DNA of 7,914 nucleotides from Candidatus Competibacteraceae bacterium (GCA_007120095.1 SKOM01000276.1:1-7914), one strand, 5' to 3'; shown: positions 1 through 7,332, counted from the first letter of the stretch. A program made the numbers and translations. Notes: generated by a model not told the origin, from the sequence alone.

Positions 1-335
1 AGCGGTGCGCGACCGTCAAACATCTCTGAAGCGTTATGGGCGTAGTTGACAATGTCGTTCTGAAGGAGGGCCAGCTCGGCCTCGCCACCTTCGATCAACC
101 GCACATTGACCACACTGGCACCGGTCGATTCGGCGGTTACGGTTAGATCGGCAATCCGCTCTGACCAGGCTTGAGCCATCGCTCCGCCGACCGGGAAATA
201 CACCCCGGCGACGCCACCTGTCGCCAGCGATATGGCTTGCGAGGAACCGGTTTGGGATAACGCTGAGTTGGTAGACGCCAGTGTCAGACCCAGCATCAGC
301 AGGCTTGCCGTGATGAACAACCTGGATTTCTTCAT
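1..335 (-). CDS. TAXI-family TRAP transporter solute-binding protein, N-terminal part (cut by window edge)
   Basis: This is a partial gene: 111 codons are visible, starting at the ATG at 335 and running off the left edge. The product begins MKKSRLFITASLLMLG, a typical Sec signal peptide with a KK-R n-region and a hydrophobic core. Cleavage is likely near residue 27 (SALS-Q). The mature part shows hallmarks of the TAXI branch of TRAP solute receptors: LATGGVAGVYFPVGGAMA (37-54), TGASVVNVRLIEGGEAELAL (71-90) and QNDIVNYAHN (92-101). Proteins of this family bind a small organic solute (dicarboxylates or glutamate in studied cases) in the periplasm and deliver it to a fused DctQM-like membrane component. 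That permease would be expected further left, outside the window. The start is supported by AGAGGA 9 nt upstream and by the signal peptide beginning right at it. The substrate cannot be told from this fragment. Confidence 0.88.
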   Translation of the reverse strand, partial: MKKSRLFITASLLMLGLTLASTNSALSQTGSSQAISLATGGVAGVYFPVGGAMAQAWSERIADLTVTAESTGASVVNVRLIEGGEAELALLQNDIVNYAHNASEMFDGRAP

Positions 336-367
336 CGTGATATCCTCTTTAAGAGTTCAACATGAAG

Positions 368-397
368 ATAGTAAAAGTATTTCACTGTGTTTGTCAA
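368..397 (-). promoter_or_regulatory. Putative sigma-70 promoter of the TAXI binding-protein gene
   Basis: On the minus strand a perfect -35 TTGACA (397..392) is followed after 18 nt by TACTAT (373..368), a 4/6 match to the -10 box. Transcription would start near 361, giving a leader of about 26 nt with the ribosome site AGAGGA. This suggests the gene is transcribed independently of the SLC13 gene upstream of it on the same strand. Short TGTCA/TGACA half-sites overlap the -35 box. This is a motif match only. Confidence 0.5.
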
Positions 398-426
398 TCT
401 GACATTGAGTCATTTTGCTACGCTGC

Positions 427-2223
427 TTACAATGGCCATACCAGCGCAATCATCGGTACGCCGACCAGGATGATCAATATCTCCAGCGGTAATCCCATAC
501 GCCAGTAATCCCCAAAGCGATAACCACCCGGCCCCATGACCAGGGTGTTGGACTGGTGGCCTATGGGGGTTAAAAAGGCACAGGACGCTGCAACAGCCAC
601 TCCCATCAAAAAGGCATCGGGATTGACCCCAAGCTGTTGGGCGATGCCGACGGCAATGGGTGCCATCACCAGTGCTGTAGCCGCATTATTGATAATATCG
701 GTTAATGCCATCGTCAGAATCATGACCAGCGCCAAGATAGCCAGAGCGGGTAAGCTTTCTATCGGCCACAGAAGGGCAGATACAATAACTTCGGTGGTAC
801 CCGTGTCCTGTAATGCTTGTCCGACCGAGATCATCGCACCGAGTAGGACAATCACCGGCCAATTAATATCACGATATAAATCTCTTAGTGGCAACACTTT
901 GAACAGCAAGAAACCAAGAATGGCTCCGATAAACGCGATCGCTGTTGGTAGCCAACCCAGCGCACTGAACAGCAGTGCAATCCCGAAAATAGCCAGTGCA
1001 CGACCGGCTCGGCGGGTTTGATCCAAATTGAGTTCACGCTCGGCTAAGGGAGCCAAATTGAGATTTTGCAGATGGTCGTGCAGACTGTCGGCATCGCCCT
1101 GCAGCAGCAACACATCGCCGGCTTGGAAAAATTGCTCGCGCAGGCGGGTGCGAATTGATTCGCCCTGGCGGGCAATAGCAATCAGGCTGAGCGAATGGCA
1201 ACTGCTACGGCGCAGAAAACCGGTATTGCGTTGCTCTAAGGGGGAGCCAGGGATCACCGCTGCCTCGATCAGGCGCAAATCTTCAACCTTGACCTCTTTG
1301 AGTTTGGCGGCACGACTGGCGACCAGTTCTAACTTGTATTCGTCAATCAGGTTCTTGAGTACAGTTGGATCCGCTTTAACGATGAGCAGATCATCAATAT
1401 TAATCCGTCGCCAGGGGGCTGGATGCATATAGCGATCTTTGCCGCGGATGACGCCTACCGGAGTGACTTCATCGCGTGTCAAGCGCTCGATTTCGCGCAG
1501 CGGCTTGCCGATGAGTTTGCAGTGTTCCGGAGCACGGACTTCCATAATATAATCGCCAATCTCGAATCGTTTGTTGTTGTTGTTTTTCTGGGACTTTCTC
1601 AAAGGGATCAGCCGCCAGCCCAGCAAGGCGATATACGCAATACCCACCAAGGCGACTACCCCACCAACCGGCGTGAAATCGAACATGCCAAACGGTTCAC
1701 CGAGCAGATCGGCCCGATAAGTTGCGATAATCACATTCGGGGGCGTGCCGATCATCGTCAGCATGCCTCCCAGAAGGGAGCCGAACGCCAACGGCATCAG
1801 CAGCAAAGCCGGTGAGCGTTTGCGGTAAATCGCAGTGGTCATGGCTACAGGCAGCAGCAGTGCTAAGGCACCGACATTGTTCATGAATGCTGAGGCCAGG
1901 GCGACTGTGCCAGTCAGTACGGCGATGTGGGTGACGGTGTGTTCAGTGTAGGCTGTGAGCCGAGTGGAAATCAGATCGACAATACCCGAATGGCGCAGCG
2001 CTCGACTGATGATGAGCACGGCTGCTACAGTAACCACCGCCGGATGGCCAAAGCCGCTTAAGGCGACATCGCCGGGTACCAGCCCTGCTGCAACCACACA
2101 AAACAACGCAAACAGCGCCACAACATCATGTCGCCAGCGCCCCCATGCAAACAGCATTAGGACGATGAACAACAACACAATGAGAAACACTTGTTGACCA
2201 GTCATGGTACCGTTACTCTCCAT
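427..2223 (-). CDS. SLC13/DASS-like permease with two TrkA-C (RCK_C) domains
   Basis: A 598-residue inner-membrane carrier. Residues 7-210 are a block of hydrophobic helices including MNNVGAL (114-120) and GTPPNVI (159-165). Residues 222-390 are soluble and contain two RCK_C-like domains, about 224-300 and 315-388, each ending in a 'DDLLIVKADP' or 'GDVLLLQGDA' strand. Residues 405-598 are a second helix block with INNAATALVMAP (511-522) and TPIGHQSN (552-559). The two NN-containing re-entrant motifs and the central RCK_C pair are typical of bacterial SLC13-family permeases, which use Na+ or H+ to import dicarboxylates, sulfate or similar anions. The substrate here is unknown. The RCK_C domains probably sense a small ligand (inference). 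A Lys-Asn4-Lys stretch (213-218) links helix block and RCK domain. The start at 2223 has AGGA 5 nt upstream. Met7 (2205) is a credible alternative because relatives usually start just before the first helix. It is divergent from the Nudix gene. Confidence 0.88.
   Translation of the reverse strand: MESNGTMTGQQVFLIVLLFIVLMLFAWGRWRHDVVALFALFCVVAAGLVPGDVALSGFGHPAVVTVAAVLIISRALRHSGIVDLISTRLTAYTEHTVTHIAVLTGTVALASAFMNNVGALALLLPVAMTTAIYRKRSPALLLMPLAFGSLLGGMLTMIGTPPNVIIATYRADLLGEPFGMFDFTPVGGVVALVGIAYIALLGWRLIPLRKSQKNNNNKRFEIGDYIMEVRAPEHCKLIGKPLREIERLTRDEVTPVGVIRGKDRYMHPAPWRRINIDDLLIVKADPTVLKNLIDEYKLELVASRAAKLKEVKVEDLRLIEAAVIPGSPLEQRNTGFLRRSSCHSLSLIAIARQGESIRTRLREQFFQAGDVLLLQGDADSLHDHLQNLNLAPLAERELNLDQTRRAGRALAIFGIALLFSALGWLPTAIAFIGAILGFLLFKVLPLRDLYRDINWPVIVLLGAMISVGQALQDTGTTEVIVSALLWPIESLPALAILALVMILTMALTDIINNAATALVMAPIAVGIAQQLGVNPDAFLMGVAVAASCAFLTPIGHQSNTLVMGPGGYRFGDYWRMGLPLEILIILVGVPMIALVWPL
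1573..1584. repeat. (GTT)4 trinucleotide tract inside the SLC13-like gene
   Basis: Four consecutive GTT triplets on the plus strand read as AAC-AAC-AAC-AAC on the coding strand and encode Asn214-Asn217, flanked by AAA lysine codons. The tract lies at the junction between the last helix of the N-terminal membrane block and the first RCK_C domain. It is in frame, so copy-number change would alter linker length without a frameshift. Confidence 0.75.
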
Positions 2224-2281
2224 CCTCGTCCTATTTAGGGGCGGTCTGCATAAACGAACACTGTACTGATGCGCCCATATT

Positions 2282-3172
2282 ATGAGTTTTATTGATCGAA
2301 TTCACGAGTGTAATCATTGCGACCCCGCCGGTTTTCGCCCATGGCGTATTGCAGGGCAGCGCGTAGGGTTGATTCGCGATGACCTCGCCACACAATTACG
2401 CCAGTGGCCTCAGGTCTTTAATGTGACCGACACAGCCGTCACCTTGGCTCCCCCCTGGGATGCGTCAACCACGCCCGAGGCCGTTCGTACCGAGGCGGTG
2501 GCTGAGGTTATTGCCGCCCTGCGGGCGGCTGGTCAGCTCGGTGCTTACTGGTGGGGTGAGCGTTACGTTGTCAACCACTGTTTTACCGACCCTCCATTGT
2601 TACAGGTCGAGCGGGCCGCCGTGCAACAGTTTGGCATCAGTGGCTACGGCGTGCATATTAACGGCTATGTGCGTCAGGGCAATCATTTATTTTTGTGGAT
2701 TGCACGTCGCTCGCCGAGCAAACCCAACGCGGCCGGTAAATTAGATCAAATGGTGGCCGGTGGCCAGCCAGCCGGCATTGGGTTATTAGATAATGTGGTC
2801 AAAGAATGTGCTGAAGAGGCGGCGGTGCCTGAGGCGTTGGCGCGTCGCGCACGACCGGCAGGAGCCGTCACCTATTGCTTACAGACCAGAGCCGGTCTGC
2901 GTCCGGATGTGATTTACTGTTTTGATCTGGAATTGCCGCCGGATTTTACGCCAGTGAATACCGATAACGAAGTTGAAGCGTTCTATCTATGGCCGGTGGA
3001 ACAGGTGCTGGAGATCGTGCGTGATACGCGCGATTTCAAATTTAACTGTGCGCTAGTGCTGATTGATTTTTTCATTCGCCACGGTTACATCGATCCGACT
3101 GAGCCTGATTATCTGTCACTATTGAGTGGCTTGCGTCAGCGCGATGCGCAGCTTGCCCGCTTTCCTGAATAG
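2282..3172 (+). CDS. DUF4743-Nudix hydrolase, related to plant NUDT20/24 and yeast Tnr3-type proteins
   Basis: A 296-residue soluble protein. Residues 1-115 match the DUF4743 pattern: MSFIDRIHECN at the start, GFRPWRIAGQRVGLI (17-31). Residues 121-265 form a Nudix domain: HINGYVR (125-131), GKLDQMVAGGQPAG (152-165), the catalytic-helix motif KECAEEA (174-180), then GLRPDVIYCFDLELP (205-219) and NTDNEVEAFYLWPVEQV (226-242). The helix keeps the metal-binding Glu175, Glu178 and Glu179. The Nudix arginine is Lys174 and the upstream conserved Glu is Ile166, consistent with my recollection of this subfamily (KECxEEA). Characterised eukaryotic relatives hydrolyse damaged thiamine diphosphate analogues (oxo- and oxythiamine diphosphate) to monophosphates, so metabolite repair is the best guess, by family only. 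The start is fixed by an in-frame TGA at 2267 and the conserved N-terminus. No ribosome binding site is visible before it. The dehydrogenase gene follows after 48 bp. Confidence 0.87.
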   Translation: MSFIDRIHECNHCDPAGFRPWRIAGQRVGLIRDDLATQLRQWPQVFNVTDTAVTLAPPWDASTTPEAVRTEAVAEVIAALRAAGQLGAYWWGERYVVNHCFTDPPLLQVERAAVQQFGISGYGVHINGYVRQGNHLFLWIARRSPSKPNAAGKLDQMVAGGQPAGIGLLDNVVKECAEEAAVPEALARRARPAGAVTYCLQTRAGLRPDVIYCFDLELPPDFTPVNTDNEVEAFYLWPVEQVLEIVRDTRDFKFNCALVLIDFFIRHGYIDPTEPDYLSLLSGLRQRDAQLARFPE

Positions 3173-3220
3173 AGTTGTGCTACATTTTAGTCATCACTAA
3201 TTGAAAAAGGAGCTTGTGTT

Positions 3221-4096
3221 GTGAGTCAACCACAGCGTATTGCGTTCATCGGACTGGGTGTCATGGGGTTTCCCATGGCGGGGCATTTAGCCCAGGCAGG
3301 GCATAGCGTTCAAGTCTATAACCGCAGCCCTGACAAGGCCGCCCGTTGGACGACAAGCTATCCGGGAACAGACTGTAACACTCCGCGCGAGGCTGCATCC
3401 GGATGTGAACTGATTGCTTTGTGCGTCGGTAATGATGAGGATATTCGCGCTGTTATGTATGGCGATGACGGTATTTTGGCCGGTGCGGATGCCGGTGCGA
3501 TGATTGTCGATCACACCACCGCATCGGCTGCGGTGGCTCGGGAAATGGATGCGGCCTGTCGTCAACGGGGGTTGCGCTTTCTCGATGCCCCGGTTTCTGG
3601 GGGGCAAGCGGGGGCGGAAAATGGCACCCTGACGATTATGGTGGGCGGCGAACCGGAGACCTTTGCCCAAGCCCAGCCGCTGCTTGAGCACTATGCCCGA
3701 GCCGTGACTTTAATGGGGCCTGTCGGTAGTGGCCAGCTTACTAAAATGGTCAATCAAATCGCCATTGCCGGTTTGCTCCAAGGGCTCTCCGAGGCATTGG
3801 CCTTTAGCGAACACGCCGGTTTGGATTCCGCGCAGGTGCTGGATGTGATTTCCAAGGGTGCTGCCCAATCATGGCAAATGGAAAATCGCGGCACCACCAT
3901 GATTAATAACCAATTCGATTTTGGCTTTGCCATTGAATGGATGCGTAAAGATCTCAGTATCTGTCTTGACGAAGCCCGGCGCAATGGTGCACGCTTGCCC
4001 GTCACTGCATTGGTTGATCAATTCTACGCCCAGATCGTAGCCCGAGGCGGCAAACGGCAAGACACCTCCAGCCTGATTCAGTTGTTAAAGGATTAA
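3221..4096 (+). CDS. Beta-hydroxyacid dehydrogenase, 3-hydroxyisobutyrate/tartronate-semialdehyde reductase type
   Basis: A 291-residue cytosolic NAD(P)-dependent oxidoreductase of usual family length. The N-terminal Rossmann fold carries GLGVMGFPMAGHLA (11-24) and VYNRSPDKA (32-40). Asn34-Arg35 after the second strand is the pattern often linked to NADP(H) preference. The substrate motif DAPVSGGQAGAENGTLTIM is at 122-140. The catalytic helix GSGQLTKMVNQ (169-179) contains the expected Lys175. MRKDLSICLDEA (241-252) matches the C-terminal helical domain that closes the active site. Such enzymes interconvert 3-hydroxyisobutyrate and methylmalonate semialdehyde, or reduce tartronate or succinic semialdehyde. 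The sequence does not decide between them. The start is GTG at 3221 with a strong AAGGAG 8 nt upstream, and Rossmann residues begin right after it. It lies 48 bp behind the Nudix gene without an obvious terminator, so co-transcription is likely. Its TAA overlaps the stop codon of the convergent MFS gene. Confidence 0.92.
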   Translation: MSQPQRIAFIGLGVMGFPMAGHLAQAGHSVQVYNRSPDKAARWTTSYPGTDCNTPREAASGCELIALCVGNDEDIRAVMYGDDGILAGADAGAMIVDHTTASAAVAREMDAACRQRGLRFLDAPVSGGQAGAENGTLTIMVGGEPETFAQAQPLLEHYARAVTLMGPVGSGQLTKMVNQIAIAGLLQGLSEALAFSEHAGLDSAQVLDVISKGAAQSWQMENRGTTMINNQFDFGFAIEWMRKDLSICLDEARRNGARLPVTALVDQFYAQIVARGGKRQDTSSLIQLLKD

Positions 4097-5367
4097 TATC
4101 GTGACTCATGCGATGAATTGGCCGATTCATCCGAGGCCGCTGCGCTTTCCTCAGCGACCCATTCCGCGCTGACGGTTGATGCACGGGGAACCACTGGTAC
4201 ATACGCGCCTTGCTCTTCCATAGGTGTGGCTGCGCTGCGAGTCATCCGATAGAGTGCAAACAGGCCAATGCCGCCGTGGATGATCGCCAGCCACCAGAAA
4301 AAACCGACCGCTCCGAACTGGGTCATCAGCAGTGCGACGGTGATTGGTCCTAAACTGGAGCCACAGCCAAAAGTCAGCATTAGTCGCCCGCTGGCGGCAA
4401 CCATCTGCTCGGTAGGGAGTTTGTCATTGGTATGGGCAATACATAGCGCATACATGGGTAAATGCACCCCACCGAACAGCGCCACTAACACAAACAAAGC
4501 GATACTCGGGGTTTCCACAAAAGGTATGGCGGCGGCAGCGCATAACATGGCGAGGAAGGTGACGAGAGTGATCACCTTGCGCCGGTCGAATACATCGGAA
4601 AAATACCCGACGGGCCATTGCAGCAACATTCCCCCAAAAATCGCCGCCATCATAAAATAGGCCACCTGCTGAATGGGCAGGCCGATGCTGCTGGCAAATA
4701 CCGCGCCCATGCCCAGCAGTGTGCCATTGGCGATACCGGTGCCAAACGCACCGATGATACCGAGTGGTGAATCTTGATACAGATCGCGGATTCTTATTGG
4801 CGGGGTTTGGGCAATGGCTGGCGCGGCAACAACCGTTAATGAAATGGGCACCAGTGCCAGCGACACCAGCACGGAGATCAGAATAAACAACTCTGGCTGT
4901 TGAGGGTGGGCGAGGTTAAGCAATAGTTGACCCAACATCATGCAACTCAAGCTGACGATCATGTACAGCGATAACATTTTACCGCGAGTCTGATTAGTGG
5001 AGCGTTCGTTCAACCAGCTTTCGACCACCACAAACAGGCCGGCATAGCTGAACCCCGTGACTAATCGCATGCCCATCCACAATGTTGGGTCGACAAAAAC
5101 GGTGTGCAGTAGCACTGAAGAGGAAGCCAGCGAGGCAAGTGCTGCAAACACCCGGATATGGCCAACGTTGTTGACCAAGCGTGGGACAAAAATGGAGCCG
5201 ACCAGAAAACCCACGTAATAGCCCGTCATCACCAGACCGGTGGTTGCCGTGGCAAAGCCTTCCAGTGAGGCGCGTACCCCGAGTAGCGTACCTTGTAAGC
5301 CATTGCCCAGCATGATTAATGCTAAGCCGACAAACAGCACCCAGGTGGAACGCATGGCAACGAACAT
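4093..5367 (-). CDS. MFS transporter, YcaD-like
   Basis: A 424-residue inner-membrane protein with about 12 predicted helices. The first begins at residue 9 and the last ends near 374 (WWLAIIHGGIGLFALYRM). Distinctive features are GTLLGVRASLEGF (26-38), MTGYYVGFLVGS (47-58), the motif ESWLNE (116-121) that marks the YcaD-like branch, and GYFSDVFDRRKV (254-265), a loop 8-9 copy of the MFS signature. The family exports or imports small solutes by proton coupling. YcaD relatives have no well-established substrate, so none is assigned. A 30-residue polar tail rich in Ser, Ala and Glu (395-424) follows the last helix and is probably cytoplasmic. The start at 5367 is supported by GGAG 5 nt upstream. 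Met5 is the only close alternative. The stop codon shares bases with the stop of the convergent dehydrogenase, and the gene is divergent from phaC. Confidence 0.9.
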   Translation of the reverse strand: MFVAMRSTWVLFVGLALIMLGNGLQGTLLGVRASLEGFATATTGLVMTGYYVGFLVGSIFVPRLVNNVGHIRVFAALASLASSSVLLHTVFVDPTLWMGMRLVTGFSYAGLFVVVESWLNERSTNQTRGKMLSLYMIVSLSCMMLGQLLLNLAHPQQPELFILISVLVSLALVPISLTVVAAPAIAQTPPIRIRDLYQDSPLGIIGAFGTGIANGTLLGMGAVFASSIGLPIQQVAYFMMAAIFGGMLLQWPVGYFSDVFDRRKVITLVTFLAMLCAAAAIPFVETPSIALFVLVALFGGVHLPMYALCIAHTNDKLPTEQMVAASGRLMLTFGCGSSLGPITVALLMTQFGAVGFFWWLAIIHGGIGLFALYRMTRSAATPMEEQGAYVPVVPRASTVSAEWVAEESAAASDESANSSHESRY

Positions 5368-5422
5368 GAATGCTCCGGGATAAGGTCAGACGTGCGAGGG
5401 GAAATGAATTGAGCAGCGCGGG

Positions 5423-5451
5423 ATTGTAACCACTAGACGATGAACCGGCAA
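5423..5451 (-). promoter_or_regulatory. Putative sigma-70 promoter of the MFS gene
   Basis: On the minus strand TTGCCG (5451..5446, 4/6 of the -35 consensus) is followed by a 17-nt spacer and TACAAT (5428..5423, 5/6 of the -10 consensus). Transcription would start near 5416, leaving a leader of about 49 nt before the ATG at 5367. The -35 box lies inside the region used by the opposing phaC promoter candidate, so the two could interfere. This is a motif match only. Confidence 0.5.
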
Positions 5452-5460
5452 TCACTATCG

Positions 5461-5469
5461 TGCTATCAT
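5461..5469 (+). promoter_or_regulatory. Putative extended -10 promoter of phaC
   Basis: TGCTATCAT contains the extended TGn element followed by TATCAT, a 5/6 match to the -10 box. The -35 position is poor (ATGAAC at 5440-5445 with an 18-nt spacer, 3/6), which is tolerated when the extended -10 is present. Transcription would start near 5476 and leave a leader of about 27 nt that ends in the strong ribosome site at 5487-5494. Confidence 0.45.
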
Positions 5470-5502
5470 CGGCGCACACCAAAAAAGCGAGGAGATATCA
5501 CC

Positions 5503-7332
5503 ATGGCCGAGCAGCCTGACAAATTGAGTCCCTTTGAGTTTCCTCAACTCAAAAAGGAAGATGCCGAACGCATGGCCGAGCGTTTTAAAGAGATTGCCGA
5601 GCGCAGTCAAAAAGTCATGCAGGAGATGGCGCAACGCCATCTTGATGGTCATCACCCGTCCGTGCCTGATCCAAGCGTTGTGGGCAAATCGTTTATGGCT
5701 TTGACCGAGCGTATGCTGAGCGATCCCGGTCAGTTACTGCAGGCGCAGGCGGATTATTATCAGCAGATGATGAACCTGTGGCAAAACACTGCGCAGCGCT
5801 TACAAGGTGGAGCGGCGAGCCCTATGGCCGAGTCTGCGCCGAGCGATAAACGGTTCAAGGATGACCAGTGGCAGGATAATCCCTATTTCGATTTCCTTAA
5901 ACAGTCCTATCTCTTGTCTGTCAACAGCGTGATGTCTTGTGTGCAAAAAGCCAAGGAACAAATGGATCCTAAGACAGCCGCCAAGGTGGATTTTTATATC
6001 CGCCAATATTTGGACGCCATGGCTCCAACCAATTTTCCACATACCAATCCGCAGGTTGTCAGAGCCTCGCTGGAAACTGGCGGGGAGAATCTGCTCAAAG
6101 GTCTGGAGCAGATGCTGGAGGATATGGCCCGGGGTCGGGGCGAATTGCGTATCCGCATGACCGATCTGGATGCCTTTAAACTGGGCGAAAATATCGCCGC
6201 TACTCCCGGTAAAGTGGTTTTCCAGACGGAGCTGATGCAGTTGCTCCAATACACGCCCACCACGGAGCAGGTTTATCAACGTCCTTTGCTGGTCGTGCCG
6301 CCATGGATCAACAAGTATTACATCATGGATCTCTCACCCAAGAACTCGTTTATCAAGTGGGCAGTCGATCAGGGTTTTACCGTGTTTGTGATCTCGTGGA
6401 TTAATCCTGATGAGTCTTTGGCAGATCGCAACTTCGAGGATTATCTCAAAGAGGGAACCCTGAAGGCCATTGACGCTGTTGAGCAGGCGACCGGCGAGTC
6501 GGAAATTAATATGCTCGGTTATTGCATCGGTGGGACTCTGCTGATGTCCACCTTGGGCTATCTGGCTGCTGTCGGTCAAGATCATCGAGTTAAAAGTGCG
6601 ACGTTTTTCACCACCTTGGTTGATTTCAGTGATATCGGTGAACTGTCGGTATTTGTTGATGAAGAACAGATCTCGATGATGGAGAAACAGATGGAAAAGC
6701 GCGGCTATCTGGAAGGCAGCCAGATGGCCACAGTGTTTAATATGTTGCGTGCCAATGACTTGATCTGGTCATTCTATGTCAACAACTATCTGCTCGGTAA
6801 GGAACCGATGCCCTTTGATCTGTTGTACTGGAACTCCGACTCCACTCGGATGCCGCAAAAAATGCACAGTTTCTACCTGCGCAATATGTATTTGCACAAT
6901 CGGCTTAAAGATCCCGGTGGCATTACCCTTCTGGGAGAGCCGATTGATCTTTCCAAGGTGCGTACGCCACAGTACTATCTGTGTGCCAAGGAAGATCACA
7001 TCGCACCTTGGACCGGAACTTATCGCGGGGTCAATCTAACCAGTGGTGAAGTCCGGTTTGTATTGGGTGGTTCGGGGCATATCGCCGGGGTGATCAATCC
7101 GCCGGCACGGAATAAATACGGTTATTGGATGAATGCAGCCTTACCCGACGACCCGCAAGCCTGGCTGGACGATGCTGACTATCAGGCCGGTTCATGGTGG
7201 CCGAATTGGCTAGACTGGATTCAGAACTATGCGGGCGATAAAGTGCCGGCACGTCAACCGGGTGATGGATCACTCCAGCCGATTGAAGACGCTCCTGGTA
7301 GCTATGTTAAAGTGCGCATCGATAGCCATTAA
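5503..7332 (+). CDS. phaC: Class I poly(3-hydroxyalkanoate) synthase
   Basis: A 609-residue enzyme that polymerises (R)-3-hydroxyacyl-CoA into PHA on the storage granule surface. Residues 1-110 are a charged, largely helical extension (KEDAERMAERFKEIAERS at 18-35). The conserved PhaC N-terminal domain starts around DNPYFDFLKQSYLL. The catalytic domain shows VVPPWINKYYIMDLSP, then the lipase-like box GYCIGGT (339-345) with nucleophile Cys341, Asp498 in AKEDHIAPW and His526 in GGSGHIAGVINPP. The 28-residue Asp-His spacing equals that of the Cupriavidus enzyme (C319-D480-H508). NDLIWSFYVNNYLLG and the C-terminal GSWWPNWLDWI and EDAPGSYVKVR also fit. An upstream in-frame ATG at 5440 exists, but 5503 is preferred: GCGAGGAG lies 8 nt before it, the -10 candidate sits between the two starts, and the extra 21 residues look like noncoding sequence. 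Class I (short-chain monomers) is inferred from size and lack of phaE/phaR. No other pha gene is in view. Confidence 0.96.
   Translation: MAEQPDKLSPFEFPQLKKEDAERMAERFKEIAERSQKVMQEMAQRHLDGHHPSVPDPSVVGKSFMALTERMLSDPGQLLQAQADYYQQMMNLWQNTAQRLQGGAASPMAESAPSDKRFKDDQWQDNPYFDFLKQSYLLSVNSVMSCVQKAKEQMDPKTAAKVDFYIRQYLDAMAPTNFPHTNPQVVRASLETGGENLLKGLEQMLEDMARGRGELRIRMTDLDAFKLGENIAATPGKVVFQTELMQLLQYTPTTEQVYQRPLLVVPPWINKYYIMDLSPKNSFIKWAVDQGFTVFVISWINPDESLADRNFEDYLKEGTLKAIDAVEQATGESEINMLGYCIGGTLLMSTLGYLAAVGQDHRVKSATFFTTLVDFSDIGELSVFVDEEQISMMEKQMEKRGYLEGSQMATVFNMLRANDLIWSFYVNNYLLGKEPMPFDLLYWNSDSTRMPQKMHSFYLRNMYLHNRLKDPGGITLLGEPIDLSKVRTPQYYLCAKEDHIAPWTGTYRGVNLTSGEVRFVLGGSGHIAGVINPPARNKYGYWMNAALPDDPQAWLDDADYQAGSWWPNWLDWIQNYAGDKVPARQPGDGSLQPIEDAPGSYVKVRIDSH

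Noticed and set aside
536..1815. Three plus-strand frames opposite the SLC13-like gene (536-1021, 1028-1432, 1423-1815)
   Set aside because: They are antisense to a well-supported gene, have skewed Arg/Ser/Ala composition and match no recognisable domain.
4994..5482. 162-codon minus-strand frame overlapping the MFS gene start
   Set aside because: It is a shifted-frame shadow of the MFS gene. Its cysteine- and histidine-rich composition fits an out-of-frame translation, and the MFS frame has clear family motifs.
5440..5502. Upstream ATG extending PhaC by 21 residues
   Set aside because: The extension MNRQSLSCYHRRTPKKRGDIT does not resemble PhaC N-termini, has no good ribosome site, and overlaps the promoter and ribosome site that serve the ATG at 5503.
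345..5502. Shared GATATCAC just before the start codons of the TAXI gene and phaC
   Set aside because: Both are simply the sequence between a GAGG-type ribosome site and the ATG. An eight-base match between two leaders is too short to indicate common regulation.
5800..6279. Minus-strand frames opposite phaC (5800-6279 and 5994-6263)
   Set aside because: They lie opposite conserved PhaC coding sequence and show no independent gene features.
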